This document shows, piece after piece, positions 50,037 to 59,462 of a stretch of DNA of 64,000 nucleotides. The first letter of the stretch is position 1, and every line of letters starts with the position of its first letter. Both the position numbers and the translations under genes were made by a program. Where the stretch lies: positions 120,073 through 184,072 of the forward strand of contig NZ_CAKJTJ010000003.1 of NCBI RefSeq assembly GCF_917563925.1, given 5' to 3'. This DNA comes from Sutcliffiella rhizosphaerae (GTDB lineage Bacteria > Bacillota > Bacilli > Bacillales > Bacillaceae_I). The notes below the pieces were generated by a model. That model did no database searches, was not told the DNA's origin, and worked only from the letters and a program-made list of their open reading frames with translations.

Positions 50037-51107
50037 GTGTTTGATCGTTTGCAGGCTGTAGAATTACGATATGATAAATTGACGGAGCTATTGAGTGATC
50101 CAGAAGTTATTAATGACACGAAAAAGCTGCGTGAGTATTCAAAAGAACAATCAGATATTCAAGAAACGGTGGAAGTGTACCGTGAATATAAAACGGTAAA
50201 AGAGCAATTAACGGATGCCAAAGCAATGCTTGAGGACAAATTGGATGCAGATATGCGTGAAATGGTGAAAGAGGAGATTTCCGAGCTTGAGGAACAAGAG
50301 GAATCCTTGGCAGAGCGTTTACACATTCTTCTTTTACCAAAGGATCCTAATGATGACAAAAACGTTATTATGGAGATTCGTGGTGCTGCTGGTGGAGACG
50401 AGGCCGCTCTTTTTGCGGGTGACTTATACCGGATGTACAGTCGTTTTGCAGAAGCACATGGCTGGAAAACAGAAGTGATGGACTCTGCATCAACTGGTGT
50501 CGGAGGATATAAAGAAATTATCTTCATGATTACTGGTAAAGGGGCATTTTCCAAGCTGAAGTTTGAAAATGGAGCTCACCGTGTTCAGCGTGTTCCAGAA
50601 ACGGAATCTGGCGGACGCATTCATACTTCGACTGCAACAGTTGCAGTATTGCCAGAAGCAGAAGAAGTGGAAATTGAAATTCATGAAAAAGATATCCGTG
50701 TAGATACATTTGCATCAAGTGGACCTGGTGGACAGTCAGTAAACACGACGATGTCTGCCGTTCGATTAACGCACATCCCAACGAACACAGTGGTTTCCTG
50801 TCAGGATGAGAAATCACAGATTAAAAATAAAGAAAAAGCAATGAAGGTTCTTCGTGCACGCGTATATGACAAGTTCCAGCAAGAAGCACAAGCTGAATAT
50901 GATGCGAACCGTAAACAAGCGGTAGGTACCGGTGACCGCTCAGAACGTATTCGTACGTACAACTTCCCGCAAAATCGTGTAACCGATCATCGTATTGGAT
51001 TAACCATACAAAAGCTTGATCAAATTCTTCAAGGTAAGCTACAGGAAGTAATTGATGCGCTTATTATGGAAGATCAAGCACGCCGAATGGAAGAGATGGA
51101 GCAATGA
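50037..51107 (+). CDS. prfA: Peptide chain release factor 1
   Basis: A 356-residue class I release factor reading UAA and UAG. The codon-recognition region contains RVPETES (PxT-like PET at about 184) and the peptidyl-transferase motif GGQ lies in [17 protein letters not shown] (about 230), a region modified by PrmC. I use GTG 50037, seven bases after GAGGTG and equivalent to the B. subtilis start; ATG 50031 lies too close to the binding site. prmC overlaps its stop by four bases. Confidence 0.95.
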   Translation: MFDRLQAVELRYDKLTELLSDPEVINDTKKLREYSKEQSDIQETVEVYREYKTVKEQLTDAKAMLEDKLDADMREMVKEEISELEEQEESLAERLHILLLPKDPNDDKNVIMEIRGAAGGDEAALFAGDLYRMYSRFAEAHGWKTEVMDSASTGVGGYKEIIFMITGKGAFSKLKFENGAHRVQRVPETESGGRIHTSTATVAVLPEAEEVEIEIHEKDIRVDTFASSGPGGQSVNTTMSAVRLTHIPTNTVVSCQDEKSQIKNKEKAMKVLRARVYDKFQQEAQAEYDANRKQAVGTGDRSERIRTYNFPQNRVTDHRIGLTIQKLDQILQGKLQEVIDALIMEDQARRMEEMEQ

Positions 51108-51970
51108 TGAAGGCCATGAAGGTGTACGAAGCCCTAAATTGGGCTTCTTCTTTTTTAAAAACAAATGAACGTGATGAAAATGCGGGAGAGTTATTGCTAC
51201 GGCACCATATGAAAATGGATCGTGCTCAGCTTTTTAGTAGAATGCAAGAATTGCTGCCAATGGAAATGCAAAGCTCATTTGTGTTCAGTGTGCATAAACA
51301 TGTGGCTGGAATTCCGGTTCAATATTTGATGGGAAAAGAAGAGTTTTATGGACGGAATTTCTTTGTTAGTGAAGAGGTGCTCATTCCAAGGCCGGAAACA
51401 GAAGAGTTAGTGGTAGGAGTTTTGGAGCGGATAAGCAAGCATTTCCCAACTGATGAAAAAATAAATGTCGTCGATGTAGGTACAGGCAGCGGTGCCATTG
51501 CCGTTACGCTAGCTTTGGAAAACAGCCGTCTTTCGGTACAAGCAACAGATATTGCCGGAGAGTCGCTTGAAGTTGCCATGGATAACGCAGAAGCTTTGCA
51601 AGCAGAGGTAGAGTTCCTCCAAGGGGACTTGTTGTTGCCATTTATTGAACAAGAAATAAAAGTGGATGTTGTTGTGTCTAACCCTCCTTATATTCCAGAA
51701 CAAGAATATAAGGGTCTCTCGACAGTCGTAAAAGATTTTGAGCCTTACCGCGCATTGGTTGGGGGAGTATCTGGACTGGAGTTTTATGAGAGATTCATGG
51801 AAGAATTGCCACAAGTTTTAAAAGATCGAGCCATCGTTGCTTTTGAAGTAGGGATGGGACAAGGTGAGGCAGTTAAAATGCTTTTGGAAAAAACATTCCC
51901 ACAGGCCTCTGTAGAAGTAGTGTTAGACATTAACGGGAAAGATCGAATGGTTTTTGCAGAAATTGGATGA
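51104..51970 (+). CDS. prmC: Release factor glutamine methyltransferase PrmC
   Basis: A 288-residue SAM-dependent methyltransferase that methylates the Gln of the GGQ motif in release factors. It has the N-terminal helical domain (1-75), [11 protein letters not shown], the SAM loop [12 protein letters not shown] and the catalytic NPPY at 193-196. It starts within the prfA stop (ATGA overlap), giving translational coupling to its substrate. The B. subtilis orthologue is ywkE at the same place. Confidence 0.95.
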   Translation: MMKAMKVYEALNWASSFLKTNERDENAGELLLRHHMKMDRAQLFSRMQELLPMEMQSSFVFSVHKHVAGIPVQYLMGKEEFYGRNFFVSEEVLIPRPETEELVVGVLERISKHFPTDEKINVVDVGTGSGAIAVTLALENSRLSVQATDIAGESLEVAMDNAEALQAEVEFLQGDLLLPFIEQEIKVDVVVSNPPYIPEQEYKGLSTVVKDFEPYRALVGGVSGLEFYERFMEELPQVLKDRAIVAFEVGMGQGEAVKMLLEKTFPQASVEVVLDINGKDRMVFAEIG

Positions 51971-52046
51971 GGATTGTGAAGGGGGGAGAAGGAGCTTTCC
52001 CTACTAAAACCGGTAGTTCGGTATTGATTGGGAGTGTGGGAAGCAA

Positions 52047-52358
52047 TTAAGCTTCTGCCCTTGCTCCGTCTTCCATATGAGGTCTGGCAATTGTCAGGCC
52101 TCTATTTGTTTTTTCTTCTACGTATTGGACAACAGCTTGCCTTAGCTCTTCTTTTTTCTCATTTGTGCATAATTGTATGAGTTCAGACAGGTTAGAGTCA
52201 TAAGAGATAGTTCGATGGTAATGATGATAAAATACCTTCCCTTTCATCCACCTTCCGCCTACGAGTATTTCGAACGCAATCGGAATACTGATATGGTTAA
52301 AAGCGCTCTGCATTTCCCCGATTCGAAAGGAATCTATGTTGCAAGTGAATGATTTCAT
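52047..52358 (-). CDS. Hypothetical protein
   Basis: A 103-residue protein I do not recognise, opposite in strand to its neighbours. The start is credible (AAAGGGAAGG followed by TTTTATG). The N-terminal half looks like beta strands (IPIAFEILVGGRWMKGKVFYHH) and the second half is helical (LSELIQLCTNEKKEELRQ). No motif, signal or membrane segment is seen. B. subtilis has a small gene (ywkF) between prmC and spoIIR, but I cannot show that this is its orthologue. Confidence 0.55.
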   Translation of the reverse strand: MKSFTCNIDSFRIGEMQSAFNHISIPIAFEILVGGRWMKGKVFYHHYHRTISYDSNLSELIQLCTNEKKEELRQAVVQYVEEKTNRGLTIARPHMEDGARAEA

Positions 52359-52435
52359 AAAACCTTCCCTTTCTTCTCTATAATAATGCGTCTTATTTCT
52401 GTACCCTCTAGTAAGAAGAGTTAAACCTCGCCTAG

Positions 52436-52469
52436 TAAACTAGTGAAATTTTATTTTCTAACTAGTTTA
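52436..52469. promoter_or_regulatory. Inverted repeat upstream of spoIIR
   Basis: TAAACTAGT and ACTAGTTTA form a perfect 9-bp stem with a 16-base loop, followed by a T-rich stretch. It may terminate readthrough or be part of the spoIIR control region. Confidence 0.4.
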
Positions 52470-52519
52470 GGATTTTTCTTTTTTGTCCAAACTGTCTCCT
52501 AGAGGGGAGAGTGCTTGAA

Positions 52520-53158
52520 ATGATTAAGAAAAATAAACTGACATTATATATAGTATTACTATTCGTGGGGGCTTACCTATCATTGTTAGGAGAGCAAGTA
52601 ACAGCTGGAGCGGAAGTAAAAAACGGTGCCATGGTTATTCCTGATGAGGCAATCAGGCTTCGCATTCTTGCTAACAGTGATGGTACGGAAGATCAGGAAC
52701 TAAAACGTAAGATTCGTGATCGAGTGAATGAAGAAATTACGGTTTGGGTAGAAGGGTTGACTTCCAGAGAAGAGGCAAGAGAAGTCATAACTGGAAACCT
52801 AGATAAAATAGAATCATTGGTGGAAGAAGTAATGGCGGAAGAAGGGTTGAGTCAGTCATATAACGTGGATTTCGGAAGAGTTGATTTTCCAACTAAAATG
52901 TACGGTAAATTTATTTATCCTGCAGGGGATTACGAAGCAATACTAATCACACTTGGGGAAGGCAAAGGTGCCAACTGGTGGTGTGTACTTTTTCCGCCAT
53001 TATGTTTTTTAAACTTTTCTAATGGTGAAGCTACTGCAACTCCTTTTGAAGAAGACGAAACAGAGGATTTTGTAGTGGATGAAGAGCCAGAAGAAGTGGA
53101 AGTGGGATTCATTCTAGTAGACCTTCTATCATCCCTATGGGAAAAAATTGCGGGATAA
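52520..53158 (+). CDS. spoIIR: Stage II sporulation protein R
   Basis: A 212-residue secreted signalling protein made in the forespore; it activates SpoIIGA so that pro-SigE is processed in the mother cell. A signal anchor covers about 7-28 and the conserved domain runs from IPDEAIRLRILANSDGTEDQ-like (IRLRILANSD) to VDFPTKMYGKFIYPAGDYEA and GKGANWWCVLFPPLCF. I use ATG 52520; a GTG at 52511 is only two bases from the GGGGAG binding site. The C-terminal acidic tail (EEDETEDFVVDEEPEE) is extended. Confidence 0.94.
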   Translation: MIKKNKLTLYIVLLFVGAYLSLLGEQVTAGAEVKNGAMVIPDEAIRLRILANSDGTEDQELKRKIRDRVNEEITVWVEGLTSREEAREVITGNLDKIESLVEEVMAEEGLSQSYNVDFGRVDFPTKMYGKFIYPAGDYEAILITLGEGKGANWWCVLFPPLCFLNFSNGEATATPFEEDETEDFVVDEEPEEVEVGFILVDLLSSLWEKIAG

Positions 53159-53223
53159 TGTTCTACTTTCTCTAACACCTCAATAAGGTAGTAATAGATA
53201 AATTACTAGAAGAGGTGAAAAAA

Positions 53224-53694
53224 ATGAAAACATTACGAACAGCCACCAAGGAGGACCTATTTGCACTCCAAGTCTTTTTACAGAAAGCAAACATTGGCAT
53301 AGAAGGATTGGCTGAAAAAATCGGAAGCTATATTATTTTAGAAGAAAAGAACGAGGGCATCTGTGGAACGATAGGAATTGAAACGTATGGAAATGTAGGG
53401 TTGCTCCGCTCACTCGTAATTGGACCATCTGTCAAACAGTATCAGCTCCTGCAATTGTTTGAACATACACAGCATCATGCACGAGCTCAGCATCTTGAAG
53501 AGCTTTATCTCGTTACAAACAAGAACAACTACATCCAATTTTTTGAGCTGCTTCATTTTTATCCACAGTCTATCAACCATGCTCCGAAAGAACTGAAGGA
53601 TTCGGACTTTTTTAAAGACGTGATCAAGCAGGAAAACTGCACATTAATGTTGTGTAATTTGAAAGATCCAGTAAAATTTCATTCAAAAATATAG
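53224..53694 (+). CDS. ywlB: GNAT-like acetyltransferase YwlB
   Basis: A 156-residue GNAT-fold protein matching the YwlB position and size. It begins MKTLRTATKEDLFALQVFLQK, has a central strand pair ICGTIGIETYGNVGLLRSLVI and the acetyl-CoA loop region GPSVKQYQLL, which lacks the usual RGxGxG pattern, so activity is uncertain. ATG 53224 follows AGAGGTG by six bases. It lies between spoIIR and the DnaA-box cluster before ywlC. Confidence 0.78.
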   Translation: MKTLRTATKEDLFALQVFLQKANIGIEGLAEKIGSYIILEEKNEGICGTIGIETYGNVGLLRSLVIGPSVKQYQLLQLFEHTQHHARAQHLEELYLVTNKNNYIQFFELLHFYPQSINHAPKELKDSDFFKDVIKQENCTLMLCNLKDPVKFHSKI

Positions 53695-53718
53695 GACAAA
53701 ACTCACATACCCACAAAG

Positions 53719-54098
53719 TTATCCACGGAACAGACAAGCTTTATCCACAATATGTGGATAAAGCTTGAGTTATGTGTGGAAAGTCTATATACTTGCAAGA
53801 GAAAAACCTTACATATTAACAGATATTAAAATGAGGGATAGATCATGAATACAAAATTTTGGACTGTGGATAATAACAACCCATTACAAGTAAGTTATCC
53901 ACAGATTGAAGAGGCTGCCGAGCAATTAAAGCGAAATGGGACAGTGGCATTTCCCACAGAAACGGTATATGGACTAGGTGCCAATGCTTTGTCAAATGAA
54001 GCTGTGATTAAGATTTATGAGGCAAAAATGCGCCCTTCTGATAATCCATTAATCGTCCATATCAGCAAAAAAGAACAATTACCCACACTTGTGGATAA
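53719..54098. promoter_or_regulatory. DnaA-box cluster at ywlC
   Basis: Five exact TTATCCACA boxes (53741-53749 plus, 53753-53761 minus, 53865-53873 minus, 53895-53903 plus, 54090-54098 minus) and one single-mismatch box (53719-53727) lie within 380 bp. Two boxes form a palindrome with 14-bp arms (53736-53749 and 53753-53766). The cluster extends from the intergenic region into ywlC. The ywlC region is a known DnaA-binding cluster in B. subtilis. Confidence 0.9.
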
Positions 54099-54918
54099 CA
54101 TATCAATTGTAGCGGAGAAAATGATTAATTCGTTTTGGCCAGGACCACTTACACTTGTATTACCCAAAAAAGAGGGATTATCTGATTATGTGACAGCAGG
54201 ACTTGATACGGTAGCCATTCGAATGCCGAGTCATCCAGTTGCACTTGCGCTTATTGACGTTTCTGGACTTCCACTTGCTGCACCGAGCGCGAATCTATCT
54301 GGAAAACCAAGTCCAACAACAGCGAATCATGTACGAGAGGATTTATTCGGTCGAATAGCTGGAATTGTGGATGGAGGGACGACAGGGGTTGGGCTCGAGT
54401 CCACAGTCGTGGACTGTACAACAGGCACTCCAATAATATTGAGACCGGGTGGCATTACGAAGGAACAGCTGGAGGAAGTGGTAGGGACAGTCGAGGTGGA
54501 TCCTGCTCTCTTAAAAAATGAAGAAAACATACAGCCGAAGTCCCCAGGCATGAAATATACACATTATTCTCCAATCGCACCTGTATATCTTGTGGACGGA
54601 AACCCTTCCTTCTTCGCTCAAACAATTAAAAAAGCTCTAGAAGAGGGGAAAAAAGTAGGGGTACTCGCAACAAAAGAAACCATTGCGCAATTGCCTACCG
54701 AACAACTTAGACTAGTTGCAATCACATGTGGTACTAAAACAGACCTACAAACAGTTGCAGCCCATCTTTACGATGCACTCCGATCATTTAATTCCACAGA
54801 TGTGGATATCATCTATAGTGAAGTTTTCCCTGAATACGGAGTCGGCGCTGCCATAATGAATAGACTCGAAAAAGCGGCAGGGCATAAATGGATAAGAGAA
54901 GGCAGGGACAAAAACTAG
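53845..54918 (+). CDS. ywlC: L-threonylcarbamoyladenylate synthase (Sua5/YwlC)
   Basis: A 357-residue enzyme making threonylcarbamoyl-AMP for the t6A37 tRNA modification. The YrdC-like domain (about 20-215) has GTVAFPTETVYGLGANAL, KMRPSDNPLIVHI (Met where many members have Gly), and PSANLSGKPSPTTA; the SUA5 domain (about 235-355) follows LKNEENIQPKSPGMKYTHYSP. ATG 53845 has GAGGGATAG upstream. Three DnaA boxes lie within its first 260 bp. A long 51-bp repeat array follows the stop. Confidence 0.94.
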   Translation: MNTKFWTVDNNNPLQVSYPQIEEAAEQLKRNGTVAFPTETVYGLGANALSNEAVIKIYEAKMRPSDNPLIVHISKKEQLPTLVDNISIVAEKMINSFWPGPLTLVLPKKEGLSDYVTAGLDTVAIRMPSHPVALALIDVSGLPLAAPSANLSGKPSPTTANHVREDLFGRIAGIVDGGTTGVGLESTVVDCTTGTPIILRPGGITKEQLEEVVGTVEVDPALLKNEENIQPKSPGMKYTHYSPIAPVYLVDGNPSFFAQTIKKALEEGKKVGVLATKETIAQLPTEQLRLVAITCGTKTDLQTVAAHLYDALRSFNSTDVDIIYSEVFPEYGVGAAIMNRLEKAAGHKWIREGRDKN

Positions 54919-54940
54919 CCTAAAAAGGATCTGATTATAG

Positions 54941-55575
54941 TAAATTGCAATTTTCCGGGTACACAAATCCCAAATAAGTGCCCGATTTTCGTAAATTGCA
55001 ATTTTCCGGGCACACAAATCCCAAATAAGTGCCCGATTTTCGTAAATTGCAAATTTCCGGGCACGCAAATCCCAAATAAGTGCCCGAATAACATAAATTG
55101 CCTTTTCCTTGGGCACGCAAATCCCAAATAAGTGCCCGATTTTCGTAAATTGCAATTTTCCGGGCACATAAATCCCAAATGAGAGCCCGAATATCATAAA
55201 TTGCGATTTTCCGAGAACACAAATCCCAAATAAGTGCCCGATTTTCGTAAATTGCAATTTTCCGGGCACGCAAATCCCAAATGAGCGCCCGATTTTCGTA
55301 AATTGCAATTTTTCGGGCACATAAATCCCAAATAAGTGCCCGATTTTCGTAAATTGCAATTTTCCGGGCCCATAAATCCCAAATAAGTGCCCGATTTTCG
55401 TAAATTGCGATTTTCCGGGCACGCAAATCCCAAATGAGCGCCCGTTTTTCGTAAATTGCAATTTTCCGGGCCCACAAATCCCAAATAAGTGCCCGAATAT
55501 CATAAATTGCGATTTTCCGGGCCCACAAATCCCAAATAAGTGCCCGAATATCGTAAATTGCGTTTTCCCGGCTTA
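54941..55575. repeat. 51-bp tandem repeat array, 13 copies
   Basis: TAAATTGC starts units at 54941, 54992, 55043, 55094, 55146, 55197, 55248, 55299, 55350, 55401, 55452, 55503 and 55554. Each unit holds a palindrome AAATTGCAATTT flanked by GTGCCCG and CGGGCAC arms 36 bp apart. No ribosome binding site or codon signal supports the long minus-strand frames across it. The remaining 55576-55745 is the mntP upstream region without a clear feature. Confidence 0.92.
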
Positions 55576-55745
55576 TTTTTTAGTCGGGGCAGATCCAGTC
55601 AGATTATCTAGCTCCAGGCTTCAGTAACTATTAAACCTCCATCTCAGCCTTACGCGTTAGGAAATCCTTGCCTCAATCAAAATTCCCTTCTAATCCCTAG
55701 AGCTTGTGCATATCTTGAAGTAGACAAGTCCGGGGGTGGCGGTAC

Positions 55746-56291
55746 ATGATTGGGGAATTCATGACACTATTATTGATGGCATTTGCTTTAGGGATGGACG
55801 CTTTTTCAGTTGGACTTGGAATGGGACTGATTAAGCTTAGGGTGCGTCAAATCTTTTACATAGGAATTACCATTGGGGCATTCCATATCTTCATGCCTTT
55901 GATAGGGATGATAATTGGGAGAGTCCTTTCTGAACAATTTGGGGCAATTGCGACAAGTGTGGGAGGATTATTGCTAATCTTACTAGGAATACAGATGATG
56001 TATTCTTCTTTAAAGAAAGAGGACGGGCCAATGATAACACCGGTTGGGGCAGGTCTTTTCCTTTTTGCTCTTAGTGTCAGCCTTGACAGCTTTTCAGTCG
56101 GTTTAACTCTTGGGATTTACGGCGCAAGAACCTTGTTGACCATCCTCTTGTTTGGAGCAGTCTCTATGTTTTTAACATGGCTTGGGCTCATTTCTGGGAA
56201 AAAGCTGCAAGGGTGGCTTGGCTCGTATAGTGAAGCACTCGGCGGCAGCATCCTCCTTGGTTTTGGAATTAAACTTTTATTTTTCCATTAG
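55746..56291 (+). CDS. mntP: Manganese efflux pump MntP
   Basis: A 181-residue membrane protein with six predicted helices in two homologous halves. The repeated motifs [14 protein letters not shown] (about 14-27) and [16 protein letters not shown] carry the Asp pairs typical of MntP (DUF204), which exports Mn(II). GGGGGTGG lies before ATG. B. subtilis ywlD is at the same place. I looked for a yybP-ykoY manganese riboswitch upstream and saw none of its conserved loops. Confidence 0.92.
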   Translation: MIGEFMTLLLMAFALGMDAFSVGLGMGLIKLRVRQIFYIGITIGAFHIFMPLIGMIIGRVLSEQFGAIATSVGGLLLILLGIQMMYSSLKKEDGPMITPVGAGLFLFALSVSLDSFSVGLTLGIYGARTLLTILLFGAVSMFLTWLGLISGKKLQGWLGSYSEALGGSILLGFGIKLLFFH

Positions 56292-56427
56292 GACCTATAG
56301 GGTCTTTTTTTCTTTTAAATTCTAAAACTTTTGCCGAAAGAACCGATATAAAAAGTGGGAGAGACTTTATTCCTATTTCTTCTCTTTTCTTTTTGTCTAT
56401 AATAAGGAAAAAAGGAGGAAGTTCAGA

Positions 56428-56865
56428 ATGAATATTTTATTTGTATGTACAGGAAATACGTGTAGAAGCCCAATGGCAGCTGCTATATTGGCAAGTAGGG
56501 AAATTCCCGGGATGAAGGTGAAATCAGCAGGTGTGTTTGCCATGCCTGGTAGTGAAGCATCACTTTCTGCCCAGGAAGTATTGAAAGAACAAGGATTGAC
56601 ACCCGAGCATACCTCAACTCAAGTAACAGAAGAGTTACTGGAATGGTCTGACTTTGTTTTTACGATGACGAATCAGCATAAAATGTTGTTGGAGAATAGT
56701 TACCCGGCATGTATTGGGAAAACATTCACGCTAAAAGGCTTCATAGAGCAGCAAGGAGAGGTTTCCGATCCTTATGGAGGCCCAGTATCTATGTATCGTC
56801 AAACTTTTGAGGAACTTCAGGAGGCAATCGGGTTAGTAATAGAAAGATTAAAGGATAAAACGTAG
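56428..56865 (+). CDS. ywlE: Protein arginine phosphatase YwlE
   Basis: A 145-residue enzyme of the low-molecular-weight phosphatase fold that removes phosphate from phosphoarginine placed by McsB. The P-loop is CTGNTCRS with nucleophile Cys7 and Thr11, the residue that gives arginine specificity, and the general acid Asp114 in SDPYGG. AAAGGAGGAAG precedes ATG. It lies before an MCP gene that interrupts the ywlE-ywlF order of B. subtilis. Confidence 0.95.
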   Translation: MNILFVCTGNTCRSPMAAAILASREIPGMKVKSAGVFAMPGSEASLSAQEVLKEQGLTPEHTSTQVTEELLEWSDFVFTMTNQHKMLLENSYPACIGKTFTLKGFIEQQGEVSDPYGGPVSMYRQTFEELQEAIGLVIERLKDKT

Positions 56866-56887
56866 GCAGCAATGGAGGAGGAGCAAG

Positions 56888-58177
56888 ATGGAGGAGAAAG
56901 GGAAGTATAGGTATGGCTTACGCTTCAAGCTTGTGTTATTTATTACAATCTTGGCATTAATCACATACTCAATTAGTGGGGTTTTCATTTATGTAGTTGC
57001 AAACTATGTGGAAAATTTCATCGAAGTAGGTGTTTTTACCATAATAACACTCGTTTTAGGAGTTGCCTGGTCTGGAATATTGGCCTTTTTTGCAGCTAGA
57101 TATATTACTAAACCATTACAAAATTTAGAAGCTGTTGCACAAAAAGCAGCAAATGGTGATTTAACGATAGATGTGCCTGTGTCGACTTCACGAGATGAAA
57201 TCAGTGCTTTAGGATCAGCATTTAATTTAATGCTACATAATTTGAGAGATATGGTAAAGACCATTGATCAAACCTTTGAAAAGACGAATAAAAAGGTGGA
57301 AGAAATTAGTGAAGTTTCCATAAGTGCATCTGAACAAGCAGAAAGCATTTCGTTAACTATTGAAGAAATTGCAAAAGGTGCAGAAAGCTCAGCATCCTCG
57401 GTGCAAGATACTGCAGAATCAGTGGAAGACGTCATTAAAATTGCAGATGAAGTACATGAGAAAGCAACATCCTCACAGCAGCTTTCCGAAGAGATGGTGA
57501 AGGATCTTGATGAGAGTAAAGAAGTCATTCATTCCCTTGTTTCTGGTATCCAAAAGCTAGCAGGTCAAAACCAAACGTCGCTACAGGCTGTTGAAAGATT
57601 AGAAAAAAATGCAAAAGAAGTAGAGAACATCATTTCATTAGTAGGAGATATTGCAGGACAGACAAACTTGCTTGCCCTAAATGCCTCCATCGAAGCGGCA
57701 CGTGCCGGGGAACACGGTCGTGGCTTCGCGGTTGTAGCAGAAGAAGTTCGTTCTCTGGCAGACGAAAGTGCTAAAGCAGTACAAGGAATATCGGAATTAA
57801 TTAAAAACATCCAAGAAGAAGTCAAAAATGTGGTCACACAGATTACCGAGCAAGTAAAGGCAGCAAATGAAGAAGCAGGTAAAGGGACCGCAACGAATGA
57901 AGTTATTGCAGAAATGACTAATTCTGTAATGGAAGTAGCGGCATCGGTCAAACAGATTGCTACGTTGGTCGACCGCCAAATGGATAGTATTCAAACGACT
58001 GCCCGCCAGTCCCAAGAAGTTGCAGCCATTGCTGAAGAGACATCCGCAGGAGCAGAAGAAGTGACAGCAACAACCCATGAGCAGGCAAGCATGATTGCAA
58101 GTGTAGAAAGAATATCTCATGAGCTTGCAGGAGAAGCAAGCAACATGAAACGAATGATTGCGAAATTTAGAGTCTAG
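56888..58177 (+). CDS. Methyl-accepting chemotaxis protein without a periplasmic-type sensor domain
   Basis: A 429-residue receptor with two adjacent membrane helices (about 13-35 and 44-66) separated by only a few residues, so no extracytoplasmic ligand domain. A HAMP domain follows (about 68-122, [20 protein letters not shown]) and then the long coiled-coil signalling domain with the hairpin tip around [21 protein letters not shown]. It could sense membrane state or act through partners. GGAGGAGCAAG precedes ATG, 22 bp after ywlE. It ends at a terminator, so ywlE and this gene may be co-transcribed. Confidence 0.92.
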   Translation: MEEKGKYRYGLRFKLVLFITILALITYSISGVFIYVVANYVENFIEVGVFTIITLVLGVAWSGILAFFAARYITKPLQNLEAVAQKAANGDLTIDVPVSTSRDEISALGSAFNLMLHNLRDMVKTIDQTFEKTNKKVEEISEVSISASEQAESISLTIEEIAKGAESSASSVQDTAESVEDVIKIADEVHEKATSSQQLSEEMVKDLDESKEVIHSLVSGIQKLAGQNQTSLQAVERLEKNAKEVENIISLVGDIAGQTNLLALNASIEAARAGEHGRGFAVVAEEVRSLADESAKAVQGISELIKNIQEEVKNVVTQITEQVKAANEEAGKGTATNEVIAEMTNSVMEVAASVKQIATLVDRQMDSIQTTARQSQEVAAIAEETSAGAEEVTATTHEQASMIASVERISHELAGEASNMKRMIAKFRV

Positions 58178-58183
58178 AAGGTG

Positions 58184-58210
58184 GCCCGCAGGAAACACTG
58201 CGGGCTCTTT
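58184..58210 (+). terminator. Terminator of the MCP gene
   Basis: GCCCGCAG pairs perfectly with CTGCGGGC around a 6-base loop, then TCTTT. Confidence 0.8.
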
Positions 58211-58288
58211 CTGCCTTTCAATGGATTTTTTTCTACTTGGAGGGTAAGATGTACATATAACGAACATCTAAGTCAGGGGATGAATAAA

Positions 58289-58726
58289 ATGAAAGTGGCC
58301 ATCGCTTCCGATCACGGTGGAATGAACATCCGTGAGGAGATTAAGGGACTTTTAAAAGAATTAAATATAGAGTTTGAAGATTTCGGTTGCGAGTGTGAAA
58401 CATCTGTAGATTATCCAGACTACGCACAACCAGTAGCGGAAAAAGTCTCACAAGGCGAATTTGACCGTGGAATCTTAATCTGTGGGACAGGGATTGGGAT
58501 GTCCATTGCAGCAAACAAAGTAAAAGGAATTCGCTGTGCATTAGTACATGACATGTTTAGTGCAAAAGCAACCCGCGAACACAATGATAGCAATGTCCTT
58601 GCAATGGGAGAGCGGGTCATCGGGCCAGGCCTTGCTCGTGAAATCGCGAAAATTTGGCTCTCTACAGAATTTGAAGGTGGACGTCATGAAAACCGCGTTA
58701 ATAAAATCCATCAATTGGAAAAATAG
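58289..58726 (+). CDS. rpiB: Ribose-5-phosphate isomerase B
   Basis: A 145-residue RpiB/LacAB-family isomerase interconverting ribose 5-phosphate and ribulose 5-phosphate. MKVAIASDHGGMNIREEIK carries the Asp-His pair (8-9), ILICGTGIGMSIAANK the catalytic Cys, and HDMFSAKATREHNDSNVL the substrate-binding segment. ATG 58289 follows AGGGG by nine bases; upstream frames run through the preceding terminator. B. subtilis orthologue ywlF. Confidence 0.94.
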   Translation: MKVAIASDHGGMNIREEIKGLLKELNIEFEDFGCECETSVDYPDYAQPVAEKVSQGEFDRGILICGTGIGMSIAANKVKGIRCALVHDMFSAKATREHNDSNVLAMGERVIGPGLAREIAKIWLSTEFEGGRHENRVNKIHQLEK

Positions 58727-58734
58727 ACATAAGC

Positions 58735-58767
58735 GCCTGTGAACAAGCTGTTCATGGGCTTTTTTTC
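58735..58767 (+). terminator. Terminator of rpiB
   Basis: GCCTGTGAACA pairs with TGTTCATGGGC around a short loop, followed by a T run. Confidence 0.85.
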
Positions 58768-58796
58768 AAAGAATAATCAAAGAGAGGTGGATTGAG

Positions 58797-59378
58797 GTGG
58801 ATAAAAGCAAATGGAAAGAAGAGTTGCAACAAATTCTTACAGACCTGCAGGCACAAGCAAATTTACAAAAAGGTCAGTTGCTTGTAATTGGTTGTAGTAC
58901 AAGTGAAGTAGTCGGAGAGCGTATTGGAACCTCAGGAACCGAGGAGGTAGCAGAAACCATTTTTACCGTACTGAATGATTTTCGTGCCGAAACTGGTGTT
59001 GCACTCGCCTTTCAGTGCTGTGAACATTTGAATCGCGCACTTGTTGTGGAAAGAGAAGTTGCGCAACAGCGTGGATTGGAAGAAGTAACTGTCATACCAG
59101 TACAACAAGCCGGAGGGGCAATGGCATCTTATGCTTTTCATCATATGGAAAATGCGGTCATGGTTGAGCATGTAATAGCAGATGCGGGAATTGATATAGG
59201 CGACACGTTAATTGGCATGCATATCAAGCATGTAGCTGTTCCAATCCGAAGCTCCGTAAAATCTGTCGGGAATGCACATATTACGATGGCAAGGACGAGA
59301 CCGAGGTTGATTGGTGGAGCTAGAGCCGTGTATGAGCGCCCTCTAACGGCAATACTTGAAAGTTCGGAAAAGAAGTAA
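58797..59378 (+). CDS. ywlG: UPF0340 family protein YwlG
   Basis: A 193-residue protein of the TIGR01440/UPF0340 family. [20 protein letters not shown] (about 24-43), [13 protein letters not shown] and the C-terminal [23 protein letters not shown] are characteristic. The function is unknown. It starts at GTG 58797, about eight bases after GAGAGGTGG. It normally precedes glyA, but here the VOC/MerR pair is inserted between them. Confidence 0.88.
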   Translation: MDKSKWKEELQQILTDLQAQANLQKGQLLVIGCSTSEVVGERIGTSGTEEVAETIFTVLNDFRAETGVALAFQCCEHLNRALVVEREVAQQRGLEEVTVIPVQQAGGAMASYAFHHMENAVMVEHVIADAGIDIGDTLIGMHIKHVAVPIRSSVKSVGNAHITMARTRPRLIGGARAVYERPLTAILESSEKK

Positions 59379-59389
59379 GTATCTATCCA

Positions 59390-59459
59390 AGTTGAAAACG
59401 CTTGTCTGTCATGGATGCATGCCTGTTCGAGCAATAGGAGAATACGAGCGTTTTCAACT
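59390..59459. repeat. 70-bp element with 16-bp inverted ends
   Basis: AGTTGAAAACGCTTGT (59390-59405) and ACGAGCGTTTTCAACT (59444-59459) are inverted copies with one mismatch, enclosing 38 bp. It lies between the stop codons of two convergent genes and lacks a T run. It could act as a bidirectional terminator or be a small element remnant. Confidence 0.55.
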
Positions 59460-59462
59460 GTC

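Noticed and set aside
54784..55528. Long minus-strand open frames with a repeated IYENRALIWDL motif
   Set aside because: The 51-bp unit is a multiple of three without stops, so several frames stay open at once. There is no ribosome binding site and one frame runs into ywlC.
55576..55745. yybP-ykoY manganese riboswitch before mntP
   Set aside because: The conserved loop sequences and a terminator were looked for and not seen.
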